From assembly GCF_003286085.1 (NCBI RefSeq), contig NW_020825298.1:13330001-13394000 (forward strand): a stretch of 64,000 nucleotides of DNA. The letters are read 5' to 3'. The notes below the pieces were generated by a model. The model did no database searches. It was not told the origin of the DNA and was given only the letters and a program-made list of their open reading frames with translations. The number at the start of each line of letters is the position of its first letter. Position 1 is the stretch's first letter. This stretch comes from Drosophila persimilis (taxonomy: Eukaryota > Arthropoda > Insecta > Diptera > Drosophilidae). Below are positions 26,614 to 38,900 of the stretch, piece by piece. Made by a program: the position numbers and the translations under genes.

Positions 26614-26832
26614 GGAAAGGCGAAGAAGAGGGCCACGGCAGTGGACGGACCCAAAGATCGCCCAGGCCAAAGGGCACAGCTCAGTTGCCAATGACGAAAA
26701 AAATACAAATGGTGATTATCATTAAATTTTTGAAATTTATTAGGACTATATTTATTTTTTCATATTTTATTTGAAAGATATAATATATTATCAATACATG
26801 TATAATGTGTTACATACTATATATACTTATAT

Positions 26833-26838
26833 TTTATT
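26833..26838 (-). terminator. Poly(A) signal of iRhom
   Basis: AATAAA on the minus strand, about 26 nt past the stop codon. Confidence 0.5.
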
Positions 26839-26863
26839 TAATTGATTCGATTATTTAAAATAA

Positions 26864-29800
26864 TTACGGTCTTTTTTCTTTTGTGTTGTTTATATAACCT
26901 AAATATTTCTGGTTCATTTTGGTATTCACTGTTGTTAATTCAGTCATAAGATTTGAATGGTTATTTTGAATTGTTAATCTAACAGGTAGGGTAAACATTT
27001 TTTTTACGTTTGATATATGTTCGATACTTTTTTTTATATTACTATAATTTGTAAAGTTATTCAACGAACGACTCAACTCAGCTTTCTGCCACTGTTGAAC
27101 ACTTGCTTTCCGTGGAGTTGATGGATATATTATGTGCTGCAACAAAAAAAATAAGTTCACTAAATTAATGTCCATAAAGTCAATCAGAGAGAGCCACTTT
27201 TTCCTTAACCCGACGTTTATGTAAAACCGTTTAAAATGTAATATGTAATGTATTATCTCCACCCCATCTCCGACGACGCGTCTGCGGCAACTTTGACATT
27301 GCTGCGCTCTACCTTCACCACCGATGCTAGCAATGCTACCGTTGCAGACTTCCCGTTGACGCCAGCCTTCCTCTACCGTCGTCTTTTCCTCTACCGCGAT
27401 CAATCGTAGGTTTCTAGCACTTATATTTAAGTCAGTCGTTTTCTGATATTAATTTAATGCACTTTGCAAACTAAACTGAGTTAAAATAACTTTTTTGTCC
27501 TTTCAATACAGATACAATTAACTTATACATATTTGGTATTGTACTTACCGAAACAAGAGCTCTTTCTGTGAATGCGACACTATTTCTGATAATATCATCA
27601 GAATGATGGTGATAATAAAATTGGGGATTTTGGGCCTCCGTGTATCTAGTGGTGCTGCTTATGACGTCAACGCCATGATGGTCAGAGTTGGTGACATTAT
27701 CGTATCCGTTGCTATTACTAAAAATATCCACAATGCTTATTGTATGAAATTCACTGGGATGAATGTAAAAGGTAGCAATCAAACCACTGTATACTACTAC
27801 ATGGAACAATAGACATGTCCAAATAAGTTTTATCTGAAAATAAAAACATTGAGCATCTTTTATAAACCAAAATCCTTTATAATTATAACCTTTTTTTTTC
27901 GTCCGTATTTCGAAAATGTTGTAAATGGCACTAGGGTCATAGTTAAAAGGCCACCACAAGCCACTCCAGCCAAAAGTCCAACAAAATTCAGCTGATAGGG
28001 TAGGGTTCCGATTCCGACCAGAACACTGCATAAGAGTAACAATTTAAATAAAGCAATATGCGGCTTGTGAAGACATTTCCAATGCATCCATATCAAAAGT
28101 GCAATAAGCGAAGACACCACACCACAGAGCGATGCTGATGGTCCAACCTGTTAAACAAATTAATTAAAAGATTTTTTAATAAAACATCTGAATCACTACA
28201 AAGTCTATCTTGTAGGATAACGTGCCGATTGTTTTTAGGTATTCAGATATGAGCTTCTCTCGTTACTCCATTGACTCCATTGAAAAGAGGATGGAGGTTT
28301 CGACTTGGAGAATTTATTTCACATTGCAACTTTTTAGATATTTTCAATTACCTCTGGGCGATGTGGTACAATTATAGCGCTTGTAAGATTTCCTGCAAAG
28401 CCGGAAACTATGTAGACAACAGCAGTTCGTAGCGTTCCAATTAATTTTTCCAAATCAGCAAGAAACAAATGCTGGAAAATGAGTGTAATTGCCAAGTGTA
28501 AGATACCGGCATGCATGCACAGTGATGTTAGCAGTCTATAGAGCTGATCTGGAGTTTCCACAGATATAAATGGTAACATGCCACAAACATTGTTGAGGCA
28601 TGATATCTGAAAGTGAATGGGACAGGTACTGGAGTAACGACAACAATTTCAAGCCATTAACACTCACCTGTGAGCAGAGAGAGGCTTCCTCATGAAAATA
28701 TCCATTTATAAAATCACAATACTCCCGCGTCGTTATTCGGCATTCTCCGTATAACCCGGTGCAACAAGGATGACCAATTACTTCGCAGACCATATGCTCA
28801 GAAGTATGGTCTTTATAACGATAGCGCTGCGTGAATGAATTCGTTTTACGACAAATGGGCCACTTTGTGATGTCGTCGGGCCACTCATATGGTGCTATTG
28901 ACGCTGGTGCATCGCAAAATTTTGGATCTAAGCCGCAAACTGATCCAGAAATTCGACCTCCAGGTCCTGATTCGCCGGGCGACCATTTTTTCCATGTTGA
29001 TATGGATTTCTAATCAATGGGATGAAAAAAGAATTGAATAAGATTCAGAATCTCATAAAATTGATCTTCATGTTATACCTCACGAAAATATGTCAATGGA
29101 AAATAAGAATAGTTTAAAACCACTCGAACTGTTGTGAGAGGGGTGATTGTGGTAGAGCGGGAAAGAAGACATATGTTTTGTACATTCTTAGCCTGGGCTA
29201 TTATTAATATGAAGCCAAATTGCCACTCCCATTTACAAATTTGTAATTGAGTTTAAAAGTTGAGTTCTACTGTTGGCGATGAAGCATCATCTCATTGCAT
29301 ATCAACGTCCAATGAACAATATTGAAACACTATCTAATAGATTGCAAAATCAGATAGGATAATTTTCGCACTGCCACATCCGTTGTCTCTATCTGTATTG
29401 AAAGACATAAAAGGGCAGCATAATACGTCGTTGGTGGGGAAAAGTGATAGAACGTGCGGTATGGAAACAGCTTGGGTTTGTTGAAACCCAACCTCAGCAC
29501 TGTTTTTGTTTTGATAAGTATTTGTTGGCTTTTTGAAATATTTACTTACTGTAGGATAGAGGCCTCTTATACTACAATCCGCTTGAGAACTTTGAACGCA
29601 TCCGGAGTCATCATTCCGGATACAGCAGGCTGTTTCCCTTTCGTGACGTCTTGTCTTAATAACCACGTCCATGATCTTACTGTCACGTCGCATGCAGGCA
29701 GCAAACTTTGCACCAATGTGAACTAAGTCAATATTCCTAGGCCCAATCCACAGATTTCGTTGTTCTACATGTTGAACCGTCTGCAGACTTAGACTGGTGA

Positions 29801-32468
29801 CCAGTACCTGTCCTGTTTTTTGTTCAGAGCCAATTCCAATTGGAGCAATACCATAACATATTATCGATAGAACTAAAACTAAAAACTGTACGGTATTAAT
29901 CCAATAGGTAAATATAGGTCGATGATCCGTTCGATCGTCTAAATCATTGACTGAGAAATATTTGATGCGCCGTAAAGGGGTTCGCCTTGAGTTTTCCAAG
30001 ACTCCGTCCAACAGCTGAGCTGTAATACGTGTACCACGTTGGCATGCAGATGTTGTAGATTGTGATGTTCGCATTGATGGTTGTATTTGGCTAGGGATTG
30101 AGTTGCACAATTGTATATGACCCGCATTTACTTGATGTAAATTTTGATCAGCATTTAAATTAATATCACCATTTGTGCATGCATTGCTGATCAGAGCGGA
30201 TGTGCGCCATCCGTTTTGGTGTCTTTCAGTCATGTACACACTTACTCCAACTCCCATATTGGTACCATTGGTTCCCAGTGTGGAGACACGTGGCTTAATG
30301 GCTTGTCTGCTAATATCAGATATGTCATCATTTGCAGATGCAGTAGACACTTCGCAAGGACTATCAAAAAAGAGTTCATCAACAATTATCGTTTCTAAAG
30401 CATCCGTCATGCTATTGCTTATTTCTATATCAATCGGTTGATCGTTGTGAGTCGGATCAAAACTGGAGCTGCTTTGCACATGTAACGGTGCAAAACTACG
30501 TGACCATTGCCACTGATGCTTTACTCTGTGGCTGCACTTAGTCTGCCTTTTATAAATAAAATGGAGCAAATAATTAACCATTGTTATAAACATGTGACCA
30601 ACTGACGCCTTACGCTCTACAAATTCACCGTCACAAAAATCTCTGTTAGTGTAGAATTTGGGTCGCCTATTATCTGAAGAATATGTCATATTCATAGCAA
30701 TTGCATCTTGAACTGGTAGAATGTCGGGGCGATCCTGTGCGTAATTACTGCTTGCGTTAGAACAGTTCTGCTTCATTTCCGGACTATTTTGCTTTCCAAC
30801 TTCAACATTAACACCGTGTCTAATCGACTGTTGGACACGATATTCTAGTGCGCTATCGAACAATCCAAATCGACGAATAGCTAGTCGACGATGTCGACCA
30901 TGCCACAGAGCACAATCTTCGGCCTCAGTACTCGGCTCAACTCCAAAAAATTGGGAAGTTGTACGTTTTAAATAGATTACTATTCGCTTTTTGCAAGAGT
31001 AATGATGAATTTGTGGCTGCGGTAGTATTTGCAACGACTGGTGTTGATGTGTCTGTGTGTGGTGAGTATGCTGTAAGCGTGGATTGCTTATAAGATGGCT
31101 AAACGCAGCTGCAGTACCTGGTCCGTACAACTGATGATGACTCGACCCCTGCTTCAGTGCAATATTTCTACTATCATGGAGTTTCGTTTGAACGGACACG
31201 ATACTTGATTCGGTATTTGTATTTGCAAGTTGCTCACTCAAACTCGATATTACTGGCGCAGTCATAGGAACAGACAAAGATATCGGCACAGGACTAATAG
31301 GTCCAGTCGTTTGTGTTGTCTGATGTACCCCAGTGGTTCGTCGTGCTGTATTGCAATGCATGCACGTGCCGGCGGGGCTGTCCGCTTCTAATTGGGCTAT
31401 GGTGGTACCGGGTGCTATAACAATTAAAGAATCACTTTCCTCGGATCTTCGGCTGGTTATATGTGAGTTGTCGCTACTGTGAGCTATCGTTTGCTCTGCA
31501 GTAGCTGTCATAATTGGCGAGCAATGGTTGCCTGCTGAAAAAGCCATGGAAATACTTGTTGATGGTGCGGGCAATGGCGAGGTACAAGATGTTGAACAGG
31601 ATACACTCGCGACATATGTTTGTGATGGTTTGGTCAAACTTCCATGCATAGATTCCACATTGCCATTATGGCAGCATTTTGAACGATAATTATAGGGCAT
31701 ATTGCCGTACTGAGGCTGCACTGATGATGCCGGGGGGGTCATATTCGCTGACGAGGCCTGTAATGTTAGGCCTGCATACATATCAATAGCAGGCGGTGGA
31801 GTTGGCACATATCGCTTTACTGGTGTATGTACCGCCGATCCTAGATAAGCATTATAATTTTCACATTGACCCATCGGTAGCGCTACATTGGATGGTAGCA
31901 GTAATCGAGTTGAGGAAACAGATGGAACTGTTGATGGAACATTTACTGCTTCTAATAATTTTGGTTGTTGAGCTGGCTTAGCCTCTTTATACCGCTCCAG
32001 ACGATATCTTGAGTTTGGGGATATGCCACGTTGATGGTAGCTTGTTGTTCCGATACCATGCTTCGGAACTAAGGCATGGTTGTCTGACTTTGATATTGTT
32101 ACGTTACATGTATGAGTTTTTAACTGGTTAACGCATGCCTCAAAACCATCATTATTAGGTGCGGGCGATGGAGGGGCTACGGTATTGGCATCGTCAATCT
32201 TTTCCAGCGGCGACAGCTTCAGCTTTCCAGCGTTGGGCTGGAAAGCATCACTAGACTGCGCATTTAAGCGAGAAGATTGCAAACTGCAGTACATCACATC
32301 ACATTCATTTGATTCAAAGGTCAACGAAAATTGATTCTGGGAATTAACAGATTTTCTTTGACTGATGCTGATATTACCGTTTGCACGCATTATGAAATGA
32401 ACATTGTCTGGACACTTTTTTCCAGTTCTACAATTATTGCTTGACAGTTTTTCTCCACTTGATGTCAT
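26864..32468 (-). CDS. rho-5: iRhom / rhomboid-5, catalytically inactive rhomboid
   Basis: Polytopic ER/Golgi membrane protein that controls trafficking and degradation of rhomboid clients such as EGF-family ligands. Exons: 29550-32468, 28668-29009, 28352-28606, 28147-27890, 27833-27549, 27136-26864, all phase 0, 1443 aa. The long cytosolic N-terminal region (1-840) has [20 protein letters not shown], an iRhom signature. Then come TM1 ([20 protein letters not shown]), the luminal iRhom homology domain ([49 protein letters not shown]) and the rhomboid core. The serine motif is GPSAS (about 1174-1178), with the iRhom proline. Where active enzymes have the catalytic His there is Asn (QLNFVGL, about 1226). 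Exon 4 ends at a weak donor, GTTATA, and that intron is 56 bp. The tail is Asn/His-rich. Confidence 0.93.
29010..29549 (-). other. iRhom intron 1
   Basis: A 540 bp AT-rich intron with nothing recognisable. It splits the luminal iRhom homology domain. The other intron over 300 bp (27137-27548) is likewise without identified features apart from a short GC-rich patch near 27255-27400. Confidence 0.6.
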
Positions 32469-32490
32469 AATAACAGTGATGGTTTCTCAT
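32434..32490 (-). promoter_or_regulatory. Upstream ORF overlapping the iRhom start codon
   Basis: A good splice acceptor (CCTTTTCAG) ends at 32491, and the 5' UTR exon begins with ATG at 32490. That ATG opens an 18-codon frame ending at TAA (32434). It overlaps the iRhom ATG (32468) in another frame. If transcripts use this acceptor, scanning ribosomes meet this ATG first, so it may lower iRhom translation. Confidence 0.45.
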
Positions 32491-35400
32491 CTGAAAAGGA
32501 AATATATAAGATTTTAGTTTCATTATTAATTAAACTTTTAAATATATATTATGAATAAACTCTCGATTTAAATTAAATATGTTGTAATGTAGTTTTCTTC
32601 TCTCAGAAAAATATTGTAAAGATAGTAGGACCTGCAAGGATTGACAGCCAAACAACAGAATAAAGGCCATCGAGAATATCCACAAACTCATTTATGTAAT
32701 TTTAAATGCTTTGTTGGATACAATTTCAATCTCACCCACCGTCATCGGTTGTTTGACTATTCTTCCAGCTACTTAAGTTGGAAACCATTGCCACACGCTT
32801 GGGTAAACTCAAGAAGCGACATTCGCGTTCACTTGCCATCCGAAATGGCCCATTCAAATAAATCATATCGAAACTTGAACTATATGTGTTTTATTATTAC
32901 TTTGAAGTTTGTCTGATGGCGGTAAATATGAGCATGCCAAAGGTCGCTGGGTCCGCTAGTATTTTATATTTTATTGTGTTTACAAAAATGTAGATTTTGT
33001 GTCAAACAGTGGTATTTCCTTCCTTTTATTCGGGTACGAATGAACCCGTCCCTAGCTAGTTTCCTCAGACCTAACAGACCTCTAACACAAGCTTGACACA
33101 TCTTTCCACAGCTTAAGTTTGGCAAGGAAACTTATCAAGTTGTAAGAAAGTAATACATGATAATATTCAGTTCTCCATTTTGCTGTTTCTAATCGACCAT
33201 TTTGTTATAAGCAGAGCATTATAATTTGCCCTGACGCATGAACTTCAAGTTGTGGAAGATGAAAATCGTCAAACCAGGTTGGTGCGTATACTTTCATGAC
33301 GAAAGTAACTAGTTCTTGTAAGGATTATGCTGACGAATCCTATTCCTATCCAATGGCGAAGTGTGAATTCATTCGCATGCAACAAGCACACGAACCACTT
33401 TCCACTTGAAATACGGCTCCAGTGTTCACAGCAGTTTCATCACATCCAGTTGCCACAAGAGGAAAACGATATTCATATGATTTTACTTAAAACTCGACAA
33501 AATTATTTTAGTATGTGGCTGCTTTACCCGAATCAATTGAAAGATGACCGAAGTATACTGAGCCCGAATCAGATATTAAAGAGAGATAGCCATCATAGGT
33601 TTATCTATTCAAAAACTTTGCATATCTGTTGGAACTTTTTCGATTCCACTATTATTTATGTTTATGTTTGTTACCCTTTTGTTCGTACCATAAGTATCCC
33701 TTGTTCATTAGCGAGAAGCAGAATTCGTAACCGAGCATTCCTGCACACTAAACAAAAAAACACTTCTTATGGGGTATGACATTTCAAACTATCTTCATGC
33801 CTAATCCCAACATGAAGTGGCAGAAGTCTGATTTGTTGTATACATTTTTGATTTTTATGAAGTCATCGATTAACAATACAGGAGTTAAATAGAATTTGTT
33901 TTGCCAGTTTCACTCCACGATATATATTTTTTATATACATACATACATATGTATTTGAATACATAACATTAACAAACAAAAAATAACATGATAGCCAGAA
34001 TTACTATCAATGTTGAAATTTATTAATTATGTATATATGTATGTATATAATGGATACATCATTTTAGATATATCTATTAAGAATACAATTAACACACAGT
34101 TACATACATATTTACATACCTCATATATGTTTAACACAAATAGATGTGCTGGTATTCACATAGAAATTTTTGGTTTCCTTTTCCTCAACAATTTTTGATC
34201 GATTTTTCGCCATATTTCAGAGCTATAAACAAGAGTGTAGCTACACTAATAATAACTTGGCGAAATTTTTGTTCTTGTATGTATTATCCATGTATATATC
34301 TTCTCATATATACGAAATTATTTAGAAGATTTTTTGCACATTTATTGTTCACAATCCTTGGTCACTTAATCGCTTTCAAATTCAATGTTATACACATGTT
34401 TGCATACATTTCAAATACATGTTGAATGCGCATGTCCAATATCCTGATGACAAAAAATACTGAATAAAATGGATTTTGAAAATTTAAAATATATATTCCT
34501 AAATTGAATAGAAAATGAAAACAAAACAAAAAAAAAATAAAGAAATACGAGCAAAGAAACATGTGCGCTGATAAATTACAAAATGATTCATCGAAAAATG
34601 CCCTGATGGGGCTCACAGCTTAAATGAATCAGAGCACTTTTCACGCTTAAGTTTAATATCTCCTTAACGATCTAACCTATCACTAAAAATCAAATTAATA
34701 CGTATAGTCGTATATTTAAGCTTAAACAAAACCAACCTCAATAAATATTTTTGTAAAAAAGTTTTAACAAGTAGCAACATAAATTTATTTCTTCTTTTTA
34801 TCGTTTTTATTTTATAACCTCAGCAGCGCTGAGTCCCCTCGTCCTTCCTGTTGATCGTGGGAGTAAAAGAACTGCTGCGGGAAGCAAGCGAATTGCGAAT
34901 CTCGTCAGAGATATAATGGCACCAGACCATATAGATAAGACTATCACATCATTGCAACCCAACCCAGCAAACCAACTTAGCTGCAAGTAGCGTGTACTGA
35001 TCTACTGGTAGGTACACACCCTACGTAGGGGTTATATCCAATCTAGTCCTTCAACTGAGAAGAGTGGATACAAAGTCACGGACTATGCCGTCGATGGTGA
35101 TATAATGGTGAATATGTGGTATAAAAAAGAAAAAAGTGCAGCCTTCTCTGAATGAAGAAAAGCTTAAATCTTGTGTTGTTAACAGACACAGAAAACCTCC
35201 GTAAAGTCCATCGAGCAGTATTTCTCGGAGTCATCGGATCTTCGAAATGCACCCCTAGGCAGACCTGAAGTCCTTTTCGACCCACATATCCCTGCCCTGA
35301 CTAGTGCATGTATTCCAAGGCTGAGATATGTACCGTTAAAATGTTTCGATAACCTCGACTTTCAGGTATATATTAATGCTGTCATCACACTAGACTCGCT

Positions 35401-35928
35401 AATCTCTGCTTCTAGAAGGCTACGCCGATGAAATAATTGGCTCCGTCCATAGAAACGAAGACTGAAGACACCGTTACTACTTCAGAGTTATCCAAACCTT
35501 GGTTGAGCAGACAATCTATACCAACCTAACAAAAAAGTAAAATTTATATTGCATGAACCAAAAAAAAATCAACAAAACACTAATTAATTTTGAAGTCGCA
35601 AGCCTCATTAAAGCGACTTGTTTAACCAGCTAAAAGAAGATGTATTTTAGACCACTACATCTGGCCTTATTAATCTGCTTGTAAATAGCACTAGTAGAAG
35701 TGTTCTTTATTGAATTTGTTATACAAAAACTTTTCTTTAATATGTATATAAGGTTTGATAAGTAAATTAAATATTAAATGCCATTTGCCGTATGGTTTGA
35801 CTAATGCCAATTTTTACCTCTGCGTACTTCTGTATATATTCTTTTATTTTATGTTTGTTGATACATGATGGGATTAATTTAACTCATTGACTTATTTGTT
35901 TATTACTTATACATATATATACATGCAT
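32491..35928. other. Intergenic region between iRhom and RnrL
   Basis: The right part is the RnrL 3' flank, with TTTATT (AATAAA, minus) at 35899-35904 and 35843-35848. The left part should contain the iRhom promoter. A 150-codon plus frame (33327-33779) is not recognisable. ATACATATGTA microsatellites lie at 33935-33955 and 34029-34048. A GC-richer stretch at 34810-35530 looks like a decayed retroelement without readable frame. Confidence 0.4.
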
Positions 35929-38900
35929 TTAAGATCCGCATGATAAACAGGCATCCTTATTTTCGAGCGAGCAAACCATTTCAGCCATATGGCGTTCTCG
36001 GTCTGATTCAATATGGTGAGAGTTATTGGTGCTTTCATCAAGCAAAGTTGATTTGTTAAAAGACCCATTTAGATCATTTAACGCTGATGCAGCTTGTTTC
36101 TTGTCGACAGTAAATTGTATTGCGTTGGCGGCAGGTTTTGTGCGTAAATAATACATTCCGGTTTTTAGTCCAGCTTTCCAGGAGAAAAAATGTATGGATG
36201 TCAATTTTCCGTAGTTGGGCTCTGCTACGTGAACATTAAATGACTGACTTTGATCAATAAATGCACCTCTATCAGCAGCCATTTTAATTGTGGATTTTAC
36301 TGAAATTTCCCATACAGTTTTATAAAGATCGCGAACCTTTTGGGGAATAGTTTCAATATCTTGAATGGAGCCCCTGCTGGAAATTATTTTATTTTTCATC
36401 TCATCATCCCATAAGTCCAATTCTGTTAAATCCCTCAATAAATGATGATTGACCACTTGAAATTCACCAGATAATACTCGTCTCGTATAAATATTTGTGG
36501 TATATGGTTCGAATGATTCGTTATTACCCATAATTTGTGCAGTAGATGCTGTAGGCATCGGCGCTACTAACAACGAATTCCTAATTCCGTGCTTTTTAAT
36601 GTCTTCCTTCAGGCTTTGCCAATCCCATAGGTTCGTTGGAGTTTTATCCCACATATCATATTGTAGAATTCCCTTGCTCACAGGACTTCCTTCATAGGTT
36701 TCATATACTCCAAATTCTTCAGCAAGTTCACAACTAGCTTCCAGAGCCCCAAAATAAATTGTTTCAAATATTTGTTGGTTTAAAAGACCGGCTTCTTCGC
36801 TTTCATAGGGAAAACGCATTAAAATTAAAGCGTCAGCTAAACCTTGAACACCTATACCGATTGGACGATGCCTTAAATTGGACTTCTTGGCTTCTGGCAA
36901 GGGGTAATAGTTGATGTCTATAATTTTGTTAAGATTTTTGGCAACAGTTTTGGTTACTTCTTTTAATTTTTTGAAATCATACGTTTTTTCTGGTGTTACG
37001 AACATGTTCAGTGCTATGGAAGCTAAATTGCAGACAGCGACCTCATCAGGTGCTGAGTACTCGACAATTTCTGTACATAAATTACTGCATTTAATGGTGC
37101 CAACATTTTGTTGATTGCTCTTTCTATTACAGGAATCCTTAAAAAGCATGTATGGGTTACCAGTCTCCACTTGCGATTCTATAATAGCAAACCATAAAGC
37201 CTGGGCTTCCACTGTTCGATTCGCACGTCCTTCTTGCTCATATTTGACATAGAGCTCTTCAAATTTTTCGCCCCAAACATCTTGAAGGCCAGGACATTTA
37301 TGTGGACACATCAACGACCAGCTTTCATTTGCCTCAACACGTTTCATGAAAAGATCAGGAATCCATAGAGCGTAAAAAAGATCACGTGCTCTGTTTTCTT
37401 CTTTTCCAGTGTTTCTTTTGAGGTCTAAAAACTCAAAAACATCTGAATGCCAGGGCTCTAAATAAATAGCAAAGGCACCAGGTCTTTTTCCACCTCCCTG
37501 ATCAACATATCGTGCCACATTATTAAAAACTCTTAGCATTGGAACTAATCCATTCGACGTACCGTTCGTTCCACATATGGATGTGCCTTTAGCACGAATG
37601 CAATGAACATTAAGTCCAATTCCACCTGCTGACTTGGAAATCAGTGCACATTGTTCAACTGATTTAAAAATACCTTCAATTGAATCCGAATTCATTGTCA
37701 AAAGAAAACATGAGGACAATTGAGGTCGATTTGTTGCAGCAGCAAAAAGCGTTGGCGAGGCATGCGTAAAATATCGTTCAGACAGTAGGTTGTAAGTTTC
37801 CACTGCCGCATCAATATCGTCTCCATGAATACCAAGAGCGACGCGCATCAGCATGTGTTGTGGACGTTCTGCAATTTTCCCATTTATCTTAAGTAGATAG
37901 GAACGCTCGAGCGTCTTAAATCCAAAATAGTTATAACCAAAATCTCGGTCATAAATAATAGCGGAGTTTAAGCGATCAGCATTATTTTTAACAATATTAT
38001 AATGAAATTCCGATACCATTGGTGACGCAGTGTTTGTTTCGCGATTGATATTTTTGAAGAGATCCTCGAAGACATCTGAAAAATGTATTGCAACATATTG
38101 TTAATACCGAGAAATGAATTAACAGAACAGTCTTGAAGACCGAAATGTGCTCTCCACGGTTTGTATAATAATTTTTATTAAAGATCTTAGGGTCAAGTAA
38201 CTGTAAAGTTATCGACCCGTTTGACTACCTATATACGAGTATACATAACTACATATATTTCCCGCAAAAAATTCACCGAAGCCAACAGTAGACTATTAAA
38301 AGTCTATTAAAACACATTTCCACATACTTTTGTGCGTGTGCTATTTTCTAAGTTGATTGATACTCAGCTATTTTAATCAAATGGTTTATAATTCCATGAA
38401 CTTTGATCTGAAGCCCTGTTAAACTACACTTTTTGGGTATTCTTTTGTGTTGTTGTAGTCATGTTTTCCTTTACTATTTTCTCCTAGAGTACAGATGATT
38501 CTTGGTAAAAATTCTTCCTCATAGACTCTTTACCAGAACTTGTTTGCAGAAATCGAGCACCAATTATAAGGCTAATGGAGAGCTACTATTATTCGTGAAA
38601 GATTGTATTACTTTCACTAATTTCCGTTCTCACCGAAACAAGATCAAATATTTAAAATTGTTTCAACACCCACCACACCTTTATATCGAAAAAATGTTTG
38701 GCGCCCACAAGTTGGAAGGTAAAGGAATTCTGAAAACGCAGAATCATAAAGAATAACCAAATCTATTAGATTGTGGAAATACTGTTAATCAAATCTCTTT
38801 CATATCCAGAATGAAGAAAGAATTCCCTGCGGCTGACTGCCCTGCCTCGCCCTCACCCAACTGGTACTTCGTTGGGTTAAAATTAAAAAAAATAAAGGAA

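Noticed and set aside
27471-28031. 186-codon minus-strand ORF inside iRhom
   Set aside because: It fuses iRhom exon 5 with an out-of-frame reading of exon 4 across a 56-bp intron; the spliced model matches the family.
33327-33779. 150-codon plus-strand ORF upstream of iRhom
   Set aside because: No recognisable domain, codon use like its AT-rich surroundings, and no splice or promoter support; kept only as a note in the intergenic entry.
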